64,000 nucleotides of DNA from the NCBI RefSeq assembly GCF_900155365.1, contig NZ_LT699739.1, positions 490,333 through 554,332 of the forward strand, given 5' to 3'. This stretch comes from Collinsella bouchesdurhonensis. GTDB lineage: Bacteria > Actinomycetota > Coriobacteriia > Coriobacteriales > Coriobacteriaceae. Within the stretch, counting starts at the first letter, position 1, and every line of letters begins with the position of its first letter. Shown piece after piece: positions 53,088-61,482 of the stretch. The notes beneath the pieces were generated by a model that did not search any database, had not been told where the DNA came from, and saw only the letters and a list, made by a program, of their open reading frames with translations. Made by a program: the position numbers and the translations under genes.

Positions 53088-53116
53088 ATAGTAAAATCGC
53101 CGCTACTCTACGTCAA
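53088..53116 (-). promoter_or_regulatory. metY promoter
   Basis: On the minus strand TTGACG (53111-53116) and TACTAT (53088-53093) are 17 bp apart, a near-consensus vegetative promoter about 220 bp upstream of metY. Confidence 0.65.
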
Positions 53117-53127
53117 TCATTAAAATA

Positions 53128-53143
53128 TGGTAGCTAGCTATCG
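53128..53143. promoter_or_regulatory. Possible LysR operator between metY and its divergent regulator
   Basis: The palindrome TAGCTAGCTA (53131-53140) sits just upstream of the metY -35 box and 40 bp before the LysR gene, a usual position for an autoregulatory LTTR site. Confidence 0.35.
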
Positions 53144-53178
53144 TTAAAATAGATAACAACTCAGGCGAAAGGACATTC

Positions 53179-54126
53179 ATGACTCTGCAGCAACTGCGCT
53201 TCCTCATTGCGGTGGCCGAGAACGGCTCCATCAACGCCGCAGCTCAAAACCTCTATACCGCCCAATCAAACATATCGAGCGCCATCAAATCGCTTGAGGG
53301 AGAGCTGGGGATATCGATCTTCACGCGCAGCAGCCGCGGCGTCATGCTCACCTCGGACGGCACCGAGCTGCTGGGCTACGCTCGCCAGGTAGTCGAGCAA
53401 GCAAACATGCTCGAAGCCCGCTACGAGCACAACGAGGCACCACAGGAGCGCCTCGCCGTCTCGGCTCAACACTACGCCTTCTCGGTGCAGGCGTTTATCA
53501 ACGTGGTCGAGGCGTGCGACGCCCAAAAGTTCGAGTTCACCATGCGCGAGACCACAACCGCACAAATCATCGACGACGTACGCGCGTTTCGCAGCGAAGT
53601 AGGAATCCTCTACCTTGACGATTTCAATCGACGCGTACTGGAAAAGGCCTTTGCCGACGCACGCGTGAGCTTTCATCCGCTCTTCAACGCGCGCGTCCAC
53701 GTGTTTGTAAGCGAGAGTCATCCCCTCGCGAGGAAGCCTTCCATTTGCCTTGAAGACCTCGTGCCCTATACGCGCTACAGCTTTGAACAGGGAACGTCCA
53801 ACTCGTTCTATTTTTCGGAGGAGCCTTTCTCGCACATCCCCTGCGCGCGCAATATACGCGTATCGGACCGTGGAACCCTCACCAACCTGCTTACCACATC
53901 AAACGGATACGCACTGTCCACCGGCGTGCTTTCGAGTGAAATGCAGTCGGGCATGGCGAGCATCCCGCTCAAAGAAGATGCGCACATGCTTGTTGGCTAC
54001 ATCGTGCACGACGAGCGAAGGCCCGCACCGATCCTCACGCAATACCTCTTCGAGCTGCGACGCATCATCGCCGATGCCGACCGCAACGGAGCCGTCTTGA
54101 TCGCGGAGGACGGCACGAGCGTCTAG
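53179..54126 (+). CDS. LysR family transcriptional regulator, divergent from metY
   Basis: A 315-residue LTTR. The DNA-binding helix-turn-helix is in RFLIAVAENGSINAAAQNLY and TAQSNISSAIKSLEGELGIS. The C-terminal domain is effector-binding. It is divergent from metY across 311 bp and is the likely regulator of sulfur assimilation into homocysteine, analogous in placement to CysB or MetR-type proteins. The stop codon overlaps the convergent addA stop. Confidence 0.9.
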   Translation: MTLQQLRFLIAVAENGSINAAAQNLYTAQSNISSAIKSLEGELGISIFTRSSRGVMLTSDGTELLGYARQVVEQANMLEARYEHNEAPQERLAVSAQHYAFSVQAFINVVEACDAQKFEFTMRETTTAQIIDDVRAFRSEVGILYLDDFNRRVLEKAFADARVSFHPLFNARVHVFVSESHPLARKPSICLEDLVPYTRYSFEQGTSNSFYFSEEPFSHIPCARNIRVSDRGTLTNLLTTSNGYALSTGVLSSEMQSGMASIPLKEDAHMLVGYIVHDERRPAPILTQYLFELRRIIADADRNGAVLIAEDGTSV

Positions 54127-57100
54127 GCCAGCAAGCGATAGGTTATAACCTGCGGCTGCCCCGGCCTTTGAGGGTCTTCGACCTCAACGCGCACGAACTT
54201 AAGGGTTACCTCCGCAAAGCCGGCACGATGCAAAATATCGGCGTAGATGCGCGCTTGTAGAGCATGCTTTTCCTGCAGATCCTCGAGTGTCTCGTCGGAA
54301 GAGCCGCCCGTTTTATAGTCGATGACCAGCGCACGCGATGGATCGGCGGGGTCGTAGGCCAAAGCATCGATTGCGCCTTCTGCAAAGCTGCCAAAGCGCT
54401 GGCGGATCTCATCGTCATCCAGACCCAACGAGAAGAACGGGACCTCGGCCAAGACGCGTGGCCAGCCAAGAAGCTCTGCGCGCACATCCGAGTCAGACCA
54501 AAGTCCCAGCGCCTCATCAAAGCGAGCGCGCTGCGAGGCAGACACCTTCCAGTACGAGCACAACGCCTTCGCGCGCGCGGGCGGCAGCGACGCAGAACCC
54601 GTCTCGATGAGCCATTGCGCCGCGGCATGAAATGCCGATCCGAGCGCACAGGGGTCGCCCTCATGCAGAAGGGTGCGCGATGAGGGCACATCGGACGAAG
54701 CCAGCGTCTCTTCGAGCGCGTCGCCCATCAGGTTGTCAAGCGCATCGGCCCGAGGGATAAACACAAGATTCGACCCCTGTGAAGGCAGACGATCCTCCCC
54801 CTCCTCGTCAAGCGTTGCGGCCATCGAGGAATAGCTATAGGAATCACGCTCTGCACGTGAAACGACCGTAGAGCGAAGACGGTGGTGCTCCGGGTAAGCC
54901 AAGGTAAAGGTATCGAGCGGCCCACCGTCGTTGGGAAGAACGTCCGCATCGGTGCCAGGCGCGCTCTGCGCGGCAGCAAACGCATCGGTCATATCGACAT
55001 AACGAGATTCACCATAGGAAAAATCCCCCAACGGAATGAAGGCGTAATCACCGCTTTCAGAACCCTCGAACACCAGACGATCCTGAGCAAGGTCCGCTAT
55101 ACCTTTGGGCAAAATGCGATCGAGCACGGCAGCGGTAAGGTCGCGATCCTCGTTGAACTTGAGCTCTGCAACCTTCCCTGCCTTGCGTGCTGTCCCCGTA
55201 CCCGCATCGAGCGCCAAGATGAGCACTTCGCGGGCGCGCGTCATGGCAACGTAGAGCAGACGTGCGCGCTCCTCGAGCGATGCCGCCTCGTCTTCTTCTC
55301 GCATGGCGACAAACTCGCCCGCAGCAGAATCCGTGGCGCACACATCATCCATAAGCTCAGGGTCAAGCCATGCAGGCGAAGACGTGCTACCGCGGAAATA
55401 CTTATTGAAGGCCTTCTCCACATCGGCGCTTGCGACAAACGTCCCGTCCGCAGCGCGACCCCCCGCAAAACGGGCGGGCAGCAGCGAAACGTTGGCATGG
55501 TCTGCGGCGCGGCGCATCTGCATGCGAGAAGAATTAGCGTGGATGCTATAGCAATCCGCCACCGCGACAACCGGGAACTCCAAGCCCTTCGAGGCATGTA
55601 CCGTCATGATGCGAACTGCCGAGGCGTCGCCCTCATTTAGGGCACCGGGGGCCTCCTTGCCCGCCAAAAATGCATCGAACGCACCCGCGATCTGTCGCGG
55701 CGCATTGCCAAGGGCGTCTTCCGCATCCTGCAGGGCGTCGAGAGCCTTGAGCACGTTGGCGGCGATGGCACGCCCTTCAGGGCCGCGCTTCGCCAGGCGG
55801 ACAAACCATCCCGAGGCGTTGATCGCATCGCGCGCGATACGGGCAAAAGAATCGCGACCCACACGTGCGAAGGCATAGCGAAGCACCTGTCGCGCGCGAT
55901 GAAGCAGGCGGAGATTCTCAAAACCGGGTGCATCGTCATCCGAAGCAATGCCTGCATCCAGGTTACGGCGCCGCGTCTCGCCTGTTTCGGGGTCGTACGT
56001 GGTAGCGAGAGCCAAGAACTCCTCGACGCCGAGCGCGAACATCGGAGAAGCAAGCAACGGCATGAGTCCTTGGGCAGTGTCTGCAGGATTCGCAAGCGCA
56101 CAGACGAGAGCGCGCACGGCGGACACCTCGGGCGCGCTTGAGAACACCGAGCCACCGGAGATGACACAGTCGAGTCCCCGCGCGCGAAATGCAGCGGCAT
56201 AGCGGTCGGCAAAGGTCATGCCGCCCAAAAGCAATACCATGCCGCCCACGGGCTGGCCCTTATCGGCAAGCTCTTTAAAGCGAGTTGCAATCGTTGCCGC
56301 CTTGACGTCAATGCGCTCCTCTGCACTGCCGCCCGCAACAAAAATCGCCTGACGACGTGAGACGTCCGCGGCGACCAGCGCATCGCGTCTGCCCTCGTGC
56401 GCTTCCAGATCCAGGAAATCGCGCATCAAGCCGCCTTGTTCGCCGTCAAAGACACGCGCCACATATTCCAAAATCTGAGCGTGACTGCGGAAGTTGCGCA
56501 CGAGCTTGACGATGCGCCCCCGAGAGGACGAATCCTCGTTGCTGGCCGCCTGGGCAATCGAGCGCTCCTGACGACGAAACACTTCGACATCTGCGCCGCG
56601 AAAACGATAGATCGACTGCTGGGCATCGCCAACGGTGCATAGCGCACGACCGTCCTCACCCGTGAGATACGAGATGAGGTCAACCTGTTGTTGGTCGGTA
56701 TCTTGAAATTCGTCGATCATCACGAGCTTGAAACGGTTCTCATAAGCAGAGCGTACCGAGGGATAATCGCGCAAAGCCTCATGGGTCATGCGCAGAAGAT
56801 CGTTGTTGTCCAAGCCGCCCGCGGCGCGCTTGAGCTCACGGTACTCGGCCTCGACGCGGCGAGCAAGCTCAAAGAGCTGCTCTGTCGCGGCAGAGCCCAC
56901 AGCTACCATCGCATTGATAAAGCTGTCTGCCGCCTCGGCCTTAAGGAGCAAAACCTGGTCTTTGGGAAACGCCTTGCTCGCGCGCGGAGCAGAGCAGGCC
57001 AGCATGCAGGCGCCAAGATCTGCCATGGTCTTTTCGCTCGCCTCGAAGGCGTCGATAGCGGCAAGCGCCGTGCGGGCACATTCGGCGGCACCAGGGCTCG

Positions 57101-57767
57101 CCTCCAAGCAAGGGCGATATGCATCGGCCAGACTGCTTAAATCTGCCTGCGCCCCCACAACGTGAATGTCATCCATACCATGCGGAAGCGCACAGGACAC
57201 CTCAAGCAGACGACGCACCAGGGAGCGCGCCGAAGTGCCCATTTCGCTACCGGAAGGACCGATCTCTCCGTAGAGCGGATACCAGGTTTTGAGTTCGGCA
57301 AAAGGATCGGCGTCATCGCCGCGCTCATCGCGGGCTGCAGAAAGCACATGCTCCACCGCACGGTCCATAAGGACCGCGGCCGACCCCTCCTCAAGCACCT
57401 GGAAAGCGGGATCGATGCCCAGCTCAAGAGCATGGGTGCGAAGGATACGAGAGCACATGCCATGAATGGTCGAGATCCAAGAATCGTCGACCGTCAGGGC
57501 CTCTTCTGCCATGCCGGCTTCAATAAGGGCGGCGCGCACGCGCTCGCGAATCTCCGCCGCGGCGTCTTTGGTAAATGTGATAGCGAGCACCTGGTCCAGA
57601 TGCTCGGCAAAAGGACCGGACTCCGGGGAGAGTGCCCACAGGATACGGCGCGTAAGGGTGAAGGTCTTGCCCGAGCCGGCGCCCGCCGACACAAACAGAG
57701 GACGATCGAGCGTTGTCACGATCTCGCGCTGTTGAGGCATCAATGTTGAGAGATCCATGGTACTCAC
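54123..57767 (-). CDS. addA: ATP-dependent helicase/nuclease subunit A
   Basis: A 1214-residue UvrD-type helicase with C-terminal nuclease. Walker A VSAGAGSGKTFTLTRRI lies near residue 28. Motif II is in FKLVMIDEFQDTDQQQ, then VGDAQQSIYRFRGADVEVF, VMTVHASKGLEFPVVAV-like motif V, and YVAMTRARE motif VI. The PD-(D/E)xK nuclease end has LVIDYKTGG. With AddB it resects double-strand breaks until Chi. The start is a GTG overlapping the addB stop (GTGA), so the two are translationally coupled. Confidence 0.95.
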   Translation of the reverse strand: MSTMDLSTLMPQQREIVTTLDRPLFVSAGAGSGKTFTLTRRILWALSPESGPFAEHLDQVLAITFTKDAAAEIRERVRAALIEAGMAEEALTVDDSWISTIHGMCSRILRTHALELGIDPAFQVLEEGSAAVLMDRAVEHVLSAARDERGDDADPFAELKTWYPLYGEIGPSGSEMGTSARSLVRRLLEVSCALPHGMDDIHVVGAQADLSSLADAYRPCLEASPGAAECARTALAAIDAFEASEKTMADLGACMLACSAPRASKAFPKDQVLLLKAEAADSFINAMVAVGSAATEQLFELARRVEAEYRELKRAAGGLDNNDLLRMTHEALRDYPSVRSAYENRFKLVMIDEFQDTDQQQVDLISYLTGEDGRALCTVGDAQQSIYRFRGADVEVFRRQERSIAQAASNEDSSSRGRIVKLVRNFRSHAQILEYVARVFDGEQGGLMRDFLDLEAHEGRRDALVAADVSRRQAIFVAGGSAEERIDVKAATIATRFKELADKGQPVGGMVLLLGGMTFADRYAAAFRARGLDCVISGGSVFSSAPEVSAVRALVCALANPADTAQGLMPLLASPMFALGVEEFLALATTYDPETGETRRRNLDAGIASDDDAPGFENLRLLHRARQVLRYAFARVGRDSFARIARDAINASGWFVRLAKRGPEGRAIAANVLKALDALQDAEDALGNAPRQIAGAFDAFLAGKEAPGALNEGDASAVRIMTVHASKGLEFPVVAVADCYSIHANSSRMQMRRAADHANVSLLPARFAGGRAADGTFVASADVEKAFNKYFRGSTSSPAWLDPELMDDVCATDSAAGEFVAMREEDEAASLEERARLLYVAMTRAREVLILALDAGTGTARKAGKVAELKFNEDRDLTAAVLDRILPKGIADLAQDRLVFEGSESGDYAFIPLGDFSYGESRYVDMTDAFAAAQSAPGTDADVLPNDGGPLDTFTLAYPEHHRLRSTVVSRAERDSYSYSSMAATLDEEGEDRLPSQGSNLVFIPRADALDNLMGDALEETLASSDVPSSRTLLHEGDPCALGSAFHAAAQWLIETGSASLPPARAKALCSYWKVSASQRARFDEALGLWSDSDVRAELLGWPRVLAEVPFFSLGLDDDEIRQRFGSFAEGAIDALAYDPADPSRALVIDYKTGGSSDETLEDLQEKHALQARIYADILHRAGFAEVTLKFVRVEVEDPQRPGQPQVITYRLLA

Positions 57768-60700
57768 GCTCCCCTCCTCTCAAATCCAGACGGATGGTTA
57801 AACGAACAACGGCCGGCGGGATCTTCGGATGCACACACGACACCATGGGCCATCTCATCCAGGCGCTGTGCGATAGCATCTTCGACACGGTCAAGCAGCT
57901 GCTCAAACGTCATGGTTCCGCCATGTTCCGTCGCAGGGAAACCATCGCGCAGCCCGGGAATCATGCTCTCCTCGGCCTTGTCGCCCACAAGCGCCGCCGC
58001 GGCAGCACCGCGCATAGCGGGTGCGCGCCCCTTCGTGGAGAAGTAAAGCGCGGCGGCCGGCTCAAGGCCCAGGGCACGGCGCATCGCCTGAGCATAGATG
58101 AGCGATTGCGTGTGCTCGGGGAGCCAGCGCTCGTTCTCGGCCGGGATCGTGCCGTCCTTGAGCGGCGTAGTGGGATCTTTGAGCTTGAAGGGATTGACGT
58201 CCCCGCGATGCTTGTAATCGATAATGGCCGCGCGGCCCTCGGCATCCACATCCACACGGTCGATGCGCCCGCCCAGGGGCCACCCGGCATAGGTGACGCC
58301 CAGGCCATTGAAGGAGTACTCAAGATATGCAGGCTTGAACGGCATGAGGGCGCCTGCCTCATAGCGCACCACGCGCTCGAGCTGAGGCAAGATCTCGTCA
58401 ATCTGTGCGCGCTCGCCTGCGTCGAGGGGCACAAGCGCGCCGGAGCTTGTCGTCTTGCCACGCGCGTGCTCCGCGCGAACCTCGTCAAATGCCTCGTGCA
58501 AGACAGAAAGAGCCGCCGGCACGTTCTCGGAGCGCACGCGGTCCACGCCTGCTTCGAGCAGCTCGCTATGGAAGCGGAACATGACATCGTGGACGAAGTT
58601 GCCCTTTTCGATATTGCCAAAGCCGGCGTCAATCGAAGAAGGGCGTACACGCGAGGAAATAAACCAGCACAGGGGGCAGGAGCTGTAGCTTTCGATCTGC
58701 GAAGCGGATAGCTGCCGCGCAACCAGCTCACCGTTCTCGCTGCGTTGGCGAAGGACCACATAAGGCGTAGCCTCGTCGCTCAACTGCTGAGGGGGAAGGC
58801 ACTGGACCTGGCATGCATCGAGGCCAACGGCACCCGAGGGATCAAGATCGAGGACGATATCGCCCTCGTCGGTCTGTTCCACATTCGCAGCGGCGCCCGC
58901 GCGCGTGCGAAGTTCGGTCCAGATGGCAGCGGGATAGACATCCTTGGCCTGCCGGTCGTGCGTCACGCGTGCAAGAATCGCCGCGCCGCTTGAAGCGCGA
59001 ACGGCACGGTCGAAGAGCACGCGCTGGTACGACGCGGGATCGATTGTCACCGGAGCCGCTGTCAGGCGCTCGCCCAGCAAGGTGGAAGCGTCCTCTTTGA
59101 CCGCAAGGGAATAGGTTTCGGCGTCGACATCCAAAAAGACCATCGCATCGAAGGCGCCCGGGCGAGCCGCGGCGGCCGCGGCGAGCGTCAGGAACTGCGC
59201 TGCAGGAAGCGATCCCAAAGCATCGGCGGGCTCGGAAGCATCGGCGTCGGGCCTAAGCTCATCCGTCTTTGCAGATATGCCAACCTTGAGACCGGAGAGC
59301 ACGCCCGTAGCCACACTTTGAGGGACGTCGACGGCACGCGTCTCATCCATAAGCATAGCAATCGCCATTTTGAGCATGGACGCCTCGCGCTCACGCGCCA
59401 CCGCTCCATCCGTATTGCCAAAAGCATACGCGGGCAGCGCCTCCACAACCAAAAGCATCGATTTAAATGCCGAGACGGGGCGCTCCTGCATCAGGTACTG
59501 CACTACATCGGCACACACCGCGGGAACCTGCGCCCAGGGATTGCCGGAATCGAGCTTTTTGCGCTGGGCGGTCACGCGCGTCTGGATACTCTGCAGTTCA
59601 CTCAGCACGGCATCGACGCCCATGGCGCGCTTGCCACGGATCTTCTTATCAAAAACGCGCGCAGACCAGGCATCGCAGCCCGAAAGCGGACAGGCGAGCC
59701 AGTCGGAGAGCTCGGGGGCAGGCCACCACTCGGAATCGGGAATCTCTCCCGCCGCCGCAGCTCTCATGCGCGTTACAAGGTTGGCCAAAGCGTTGAATTG
59801 AGCACCCGTACGCGTCTCATCGAACCTGGCATCGGCAGGAACAATCGCCTGCACGCCACAGGCGGCAAGACGCTCGGCAAGCTGGCAGGCCGCCTTCGCC
59901 GGACGGCGCGCCACGACCGCGACAACAGCCTGTGGACTTGATGTGGCCGCGCACGCCTGCTCGGCGGCGCGGGAAATAAGCTGAGCGTAGGCGCGGTTGC
60001 GCGCATGCGGTCCCGCCACCTCAAAAAACAACGCGGGAAGCACTGGAAAGGCAGCGGCTTCGTCCGCAAGAGATTCCTCGACCGAAGCCTCAACACCACG
60101 GACACCAAATGCCTCTTCGATACACAAGGCGGCATCGCGTTGCTGCGGGGCGAGCAACACGGTGCATTCGCCCGCCGCCCCCACCGAAGCAAGCAAGTCC
60201 ATAAGGTAGGCGGGAACCTTTTGCATGCCGCGCACGATTACGCAGGAGGCGCAGGCGGGAAGCTCGTCTGCAAATGAGCGAGCCAAATGGACCGCCGCCG
60301 TCGAGGGCTCCTCGAGGCCAAGCTTTGTAAGACGATCCGCGTAGCGCCTGAGCAGACGCACAACCAGGTCCTCGGCTTGCGAAGCGGGTGCCAGACGAGC
60401 CATGCGCGCCCCATCGAGTACATAGGGCAAAAAGTCGCGTGCCATGGAGGCGAGCAGGAAACGCGTGCCCGGAGTGTCACGCAGCGGCTCCAGATCGGAA
60501 GGGTCCCAGGATGCCAGAATGTCGGCGATAAGCAAGTTTCGCTGCAGAGTGCTCGTCAGATGGGTGCCCGTCCCCAGCAGCTCCCAAAGCGAAGCGACCC
60601 ATCCGGTAGGCGTTGTCACCTCAACGCCAAGGCCACAGCCGGCCCGCGCCAACGCATGACGGCACGTCTCACGCTCCTCGAAAGAGGAGGTCAGCAGTTC

Positions 60701-60796
60701 AACGCGGCCGCGCGCGGTCACCGCACGACGTATGGTCAAAAATTCCGCGCCGACAGGCTCCGCAGCCGAATCGACAATACGAATGTGAACTGCCAT
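57764..60796 (-). CDS. addB: ATP-dependent helicase/nuclease subunit B-like
   Basis: A 1010-residue AddB/RexB-type protein. The N-terminal part has the inactive-helicase layout but no recognisable Walker A loop (the expected GxxGxGKT is replaced by LLTSSFEERE), so it is probably structural. The C-terminal nuclease domain carries SQIESYSSCPLCWFI, GGRIDRVDVDAEGRAAIIDY and KHRG. Cysteines C-P-L-C and C...RC near the C-terminus could be the iron-sulfur staple. The start at 60796 has a GGGAGGA site. It is the first gene of the addBA operon. Confidence 0.88.
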   Translation of the reverse strand: MAVHIRIVDSAAEPVGAEFLTIRRAVTARGRVELLTSSFEERETCRHALARAGCGLGVEVTTPTGWVASLWELLGTGTHLTSTLQRNLLIADILASWDPSDLEPLRDTPGTRFLLASMARDFLPYVLDGARMARLAPASQAEDLVVRLLRRYADRLTKLGLEEPSTAAVHLARSFADELPACASCVIVRGMQKVPAYLMDLLASVGAAGECTVLLAPQQRDAALCIEEAFGVRGVEASVEESLADEAAAFPVLPALFFEVAGPHARNRAYAQLISRAAEQACAATSSPQAVVAVVARRPAKAACQLAERLAACGVQAIVPADARFDETRTGAQFNALANLVTRMRAAAAGEIPDSEWWPAPELSDWLACPLSGCDAWSARVFDKKIRGKRAMGVDAVLSELQSIQTRVTAQRKKLDSGNPWAQVPAVCADVVQYLMQERPVSAFKSMLLVVEALPAYAFGNTDGAVAREREASMLKMAIAMLMDETRAVDVPQSVATGVLSGLKVGISAKTDELRPDADASEPADALGSLPAAQFLTLAAAAAARPGAFDAMVFLDVDAETYSLAVKEDASTLLGERLTAAPVTIDPASYQRVLFDRAVRASSGAAILARVTHDRQAKDVYPAAIWTELRTRAGAAANVEQTDEGDIVLDLDPSGAVGLDACQVQCLPPQQLSDEATPYVVLRQRSENGELVARQLSASQIESYSSCPLCWFISSRVRPSSIDAGFGNIEKGNFVHDVMFRFHSELLEAGVDRVRSENVPAALSVLHEAFDEVRAEHARGKTTSSGALVPLDAGERAQIDEILPQLERVVRYEAGALMPFKPAYLEYSFNGLGVTYAGWPLGGRIDRVDVDAEGRAAIIDYKHRGDVNPFKLKDPTTPLKDGTIPAENERWLPEHTQSLIYAQAMRRALGLEPAAALYFSTKGRAPAMRGAAAAALVGDKAEESMIPGLRDGFPATEHGGTMTFEQLLDRVEDAIAQRLDEMAHGVVCASEDPAGRCSFNHPSGFERRGA

Positions 60797-60887
60797 GGTC
60801 CTCCCACGTTCTCTTTTTGCTACCAACCATGCTACATGCCCGTGCGGACAGACAACATCACGGCTGGTGCCTCGCGCAAACAAAACA

Positions 60888-60912
60888 GGCTCCGTCCCAT
60901 AGGAGCGGAGCC
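60888..60912 (-). terminator. Hairpin after the TrpR-like regulator gene
   Basis: GGCTCCG and CGGAGCC pair around an 11-base loop, with TGTTTTG downstream on the minus strand. Confidence 0.6.
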
Positions 60913-60940
60913 CGGATGGCAATCGCTTTAAATCAAATGC

Positions 60941-61240
60941 CTATTTCGCGTCATCAAGCTCGATAAGCACGCGACGATAGCCGCCAGATTCGCCGTTCAG
61001 GGCCTTTGAGACGCGGCTCACCGTGGTCGACGAGGCACCGGTACGAGCCTGGACCTCGACATAGGGCTCACCGGCGTCGAGGAAACGCGCAACCGTCAGA
61101 CGCTGAGCAAAATCACAAATCTCGCGTGGCGTGCACAGGTCTTTGAGGAATGCTCGGACATCATCCTCGTTCTTGAGCAAAAGCAGTGCCTTTACAAGTT
61201 GATCGACGTCTTCACGATCGAATAGAGCTTCAACATCCAT
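60941..61240 (-). CDS. YerC/YecD family TrpR-like transcriptional regulator
   Basis: A 99-residue helical protein. LKDLCTPREICDFAQRLTVA and the helix-turn-helix YVEVQARTGASSTTVSRVSK followed by ALNGESGGYRRVL are the YerC/YecD signature. It is related to the Trp repressor, but the tryptophan-binding site is not clearly conserved. The target is unknown. The ATG at 61240 has GTGAGG upstream; longer in-frame starts add 44 poor residues. It precedes addB. Confidence 0.9.
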   Translation of the reverse strand: MDVEALFDREDVDQLVKALLLLKNEDDVRAFLKDLCTPREICDFAQRLTVARFLDAGEPYVEVQARTGASSTTVSRVSKALNGESGGYRRVLIELDDAK

Positions 61241-61448
61241 GGGAACCTCACCGTCATATCGAAGAGTGCACTGATAACGATAACCAGCGCGCCTATTTTT
61301 CCATCGGCAAGTGTAACACGCCACCACGCTAAAGCATCCGCCCACTCCGCGGACGGTCCCCCTCTTCCTCAAAATAGGTCACGTTGTCGCCGGGTTTATT
61401 TCGGCATGTCTTCGCGAGTCCCATACGAATATGAACAAGATGTGAAAA

Positions 61449-61482
61449 TGTGACAAAATAAACCTGTCGACTTTTTGTCACA
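61449..61482 (-). repeat. 34-bp dispersed repeat directly abutting the proA stop codon
   Basis: On the minus strand the proA TAA is immediately followed by TGTGACAAAA, AGTCGACAGGTTTA, TTTTGTCACA, TTTTCACA and, slightly further, TTCATATTCGTATGG. That last word recalls the tail of the copy at 17998. Confidence 0.9.

Noticed and set aside
52868-53090. SAM riboswitch upstream of metY
   Set aside because: Searched by eye for the SAM-I and SAM-IV conserved cores and found neither. The leader-peptide and hairpin arrangement explains the sequence better.
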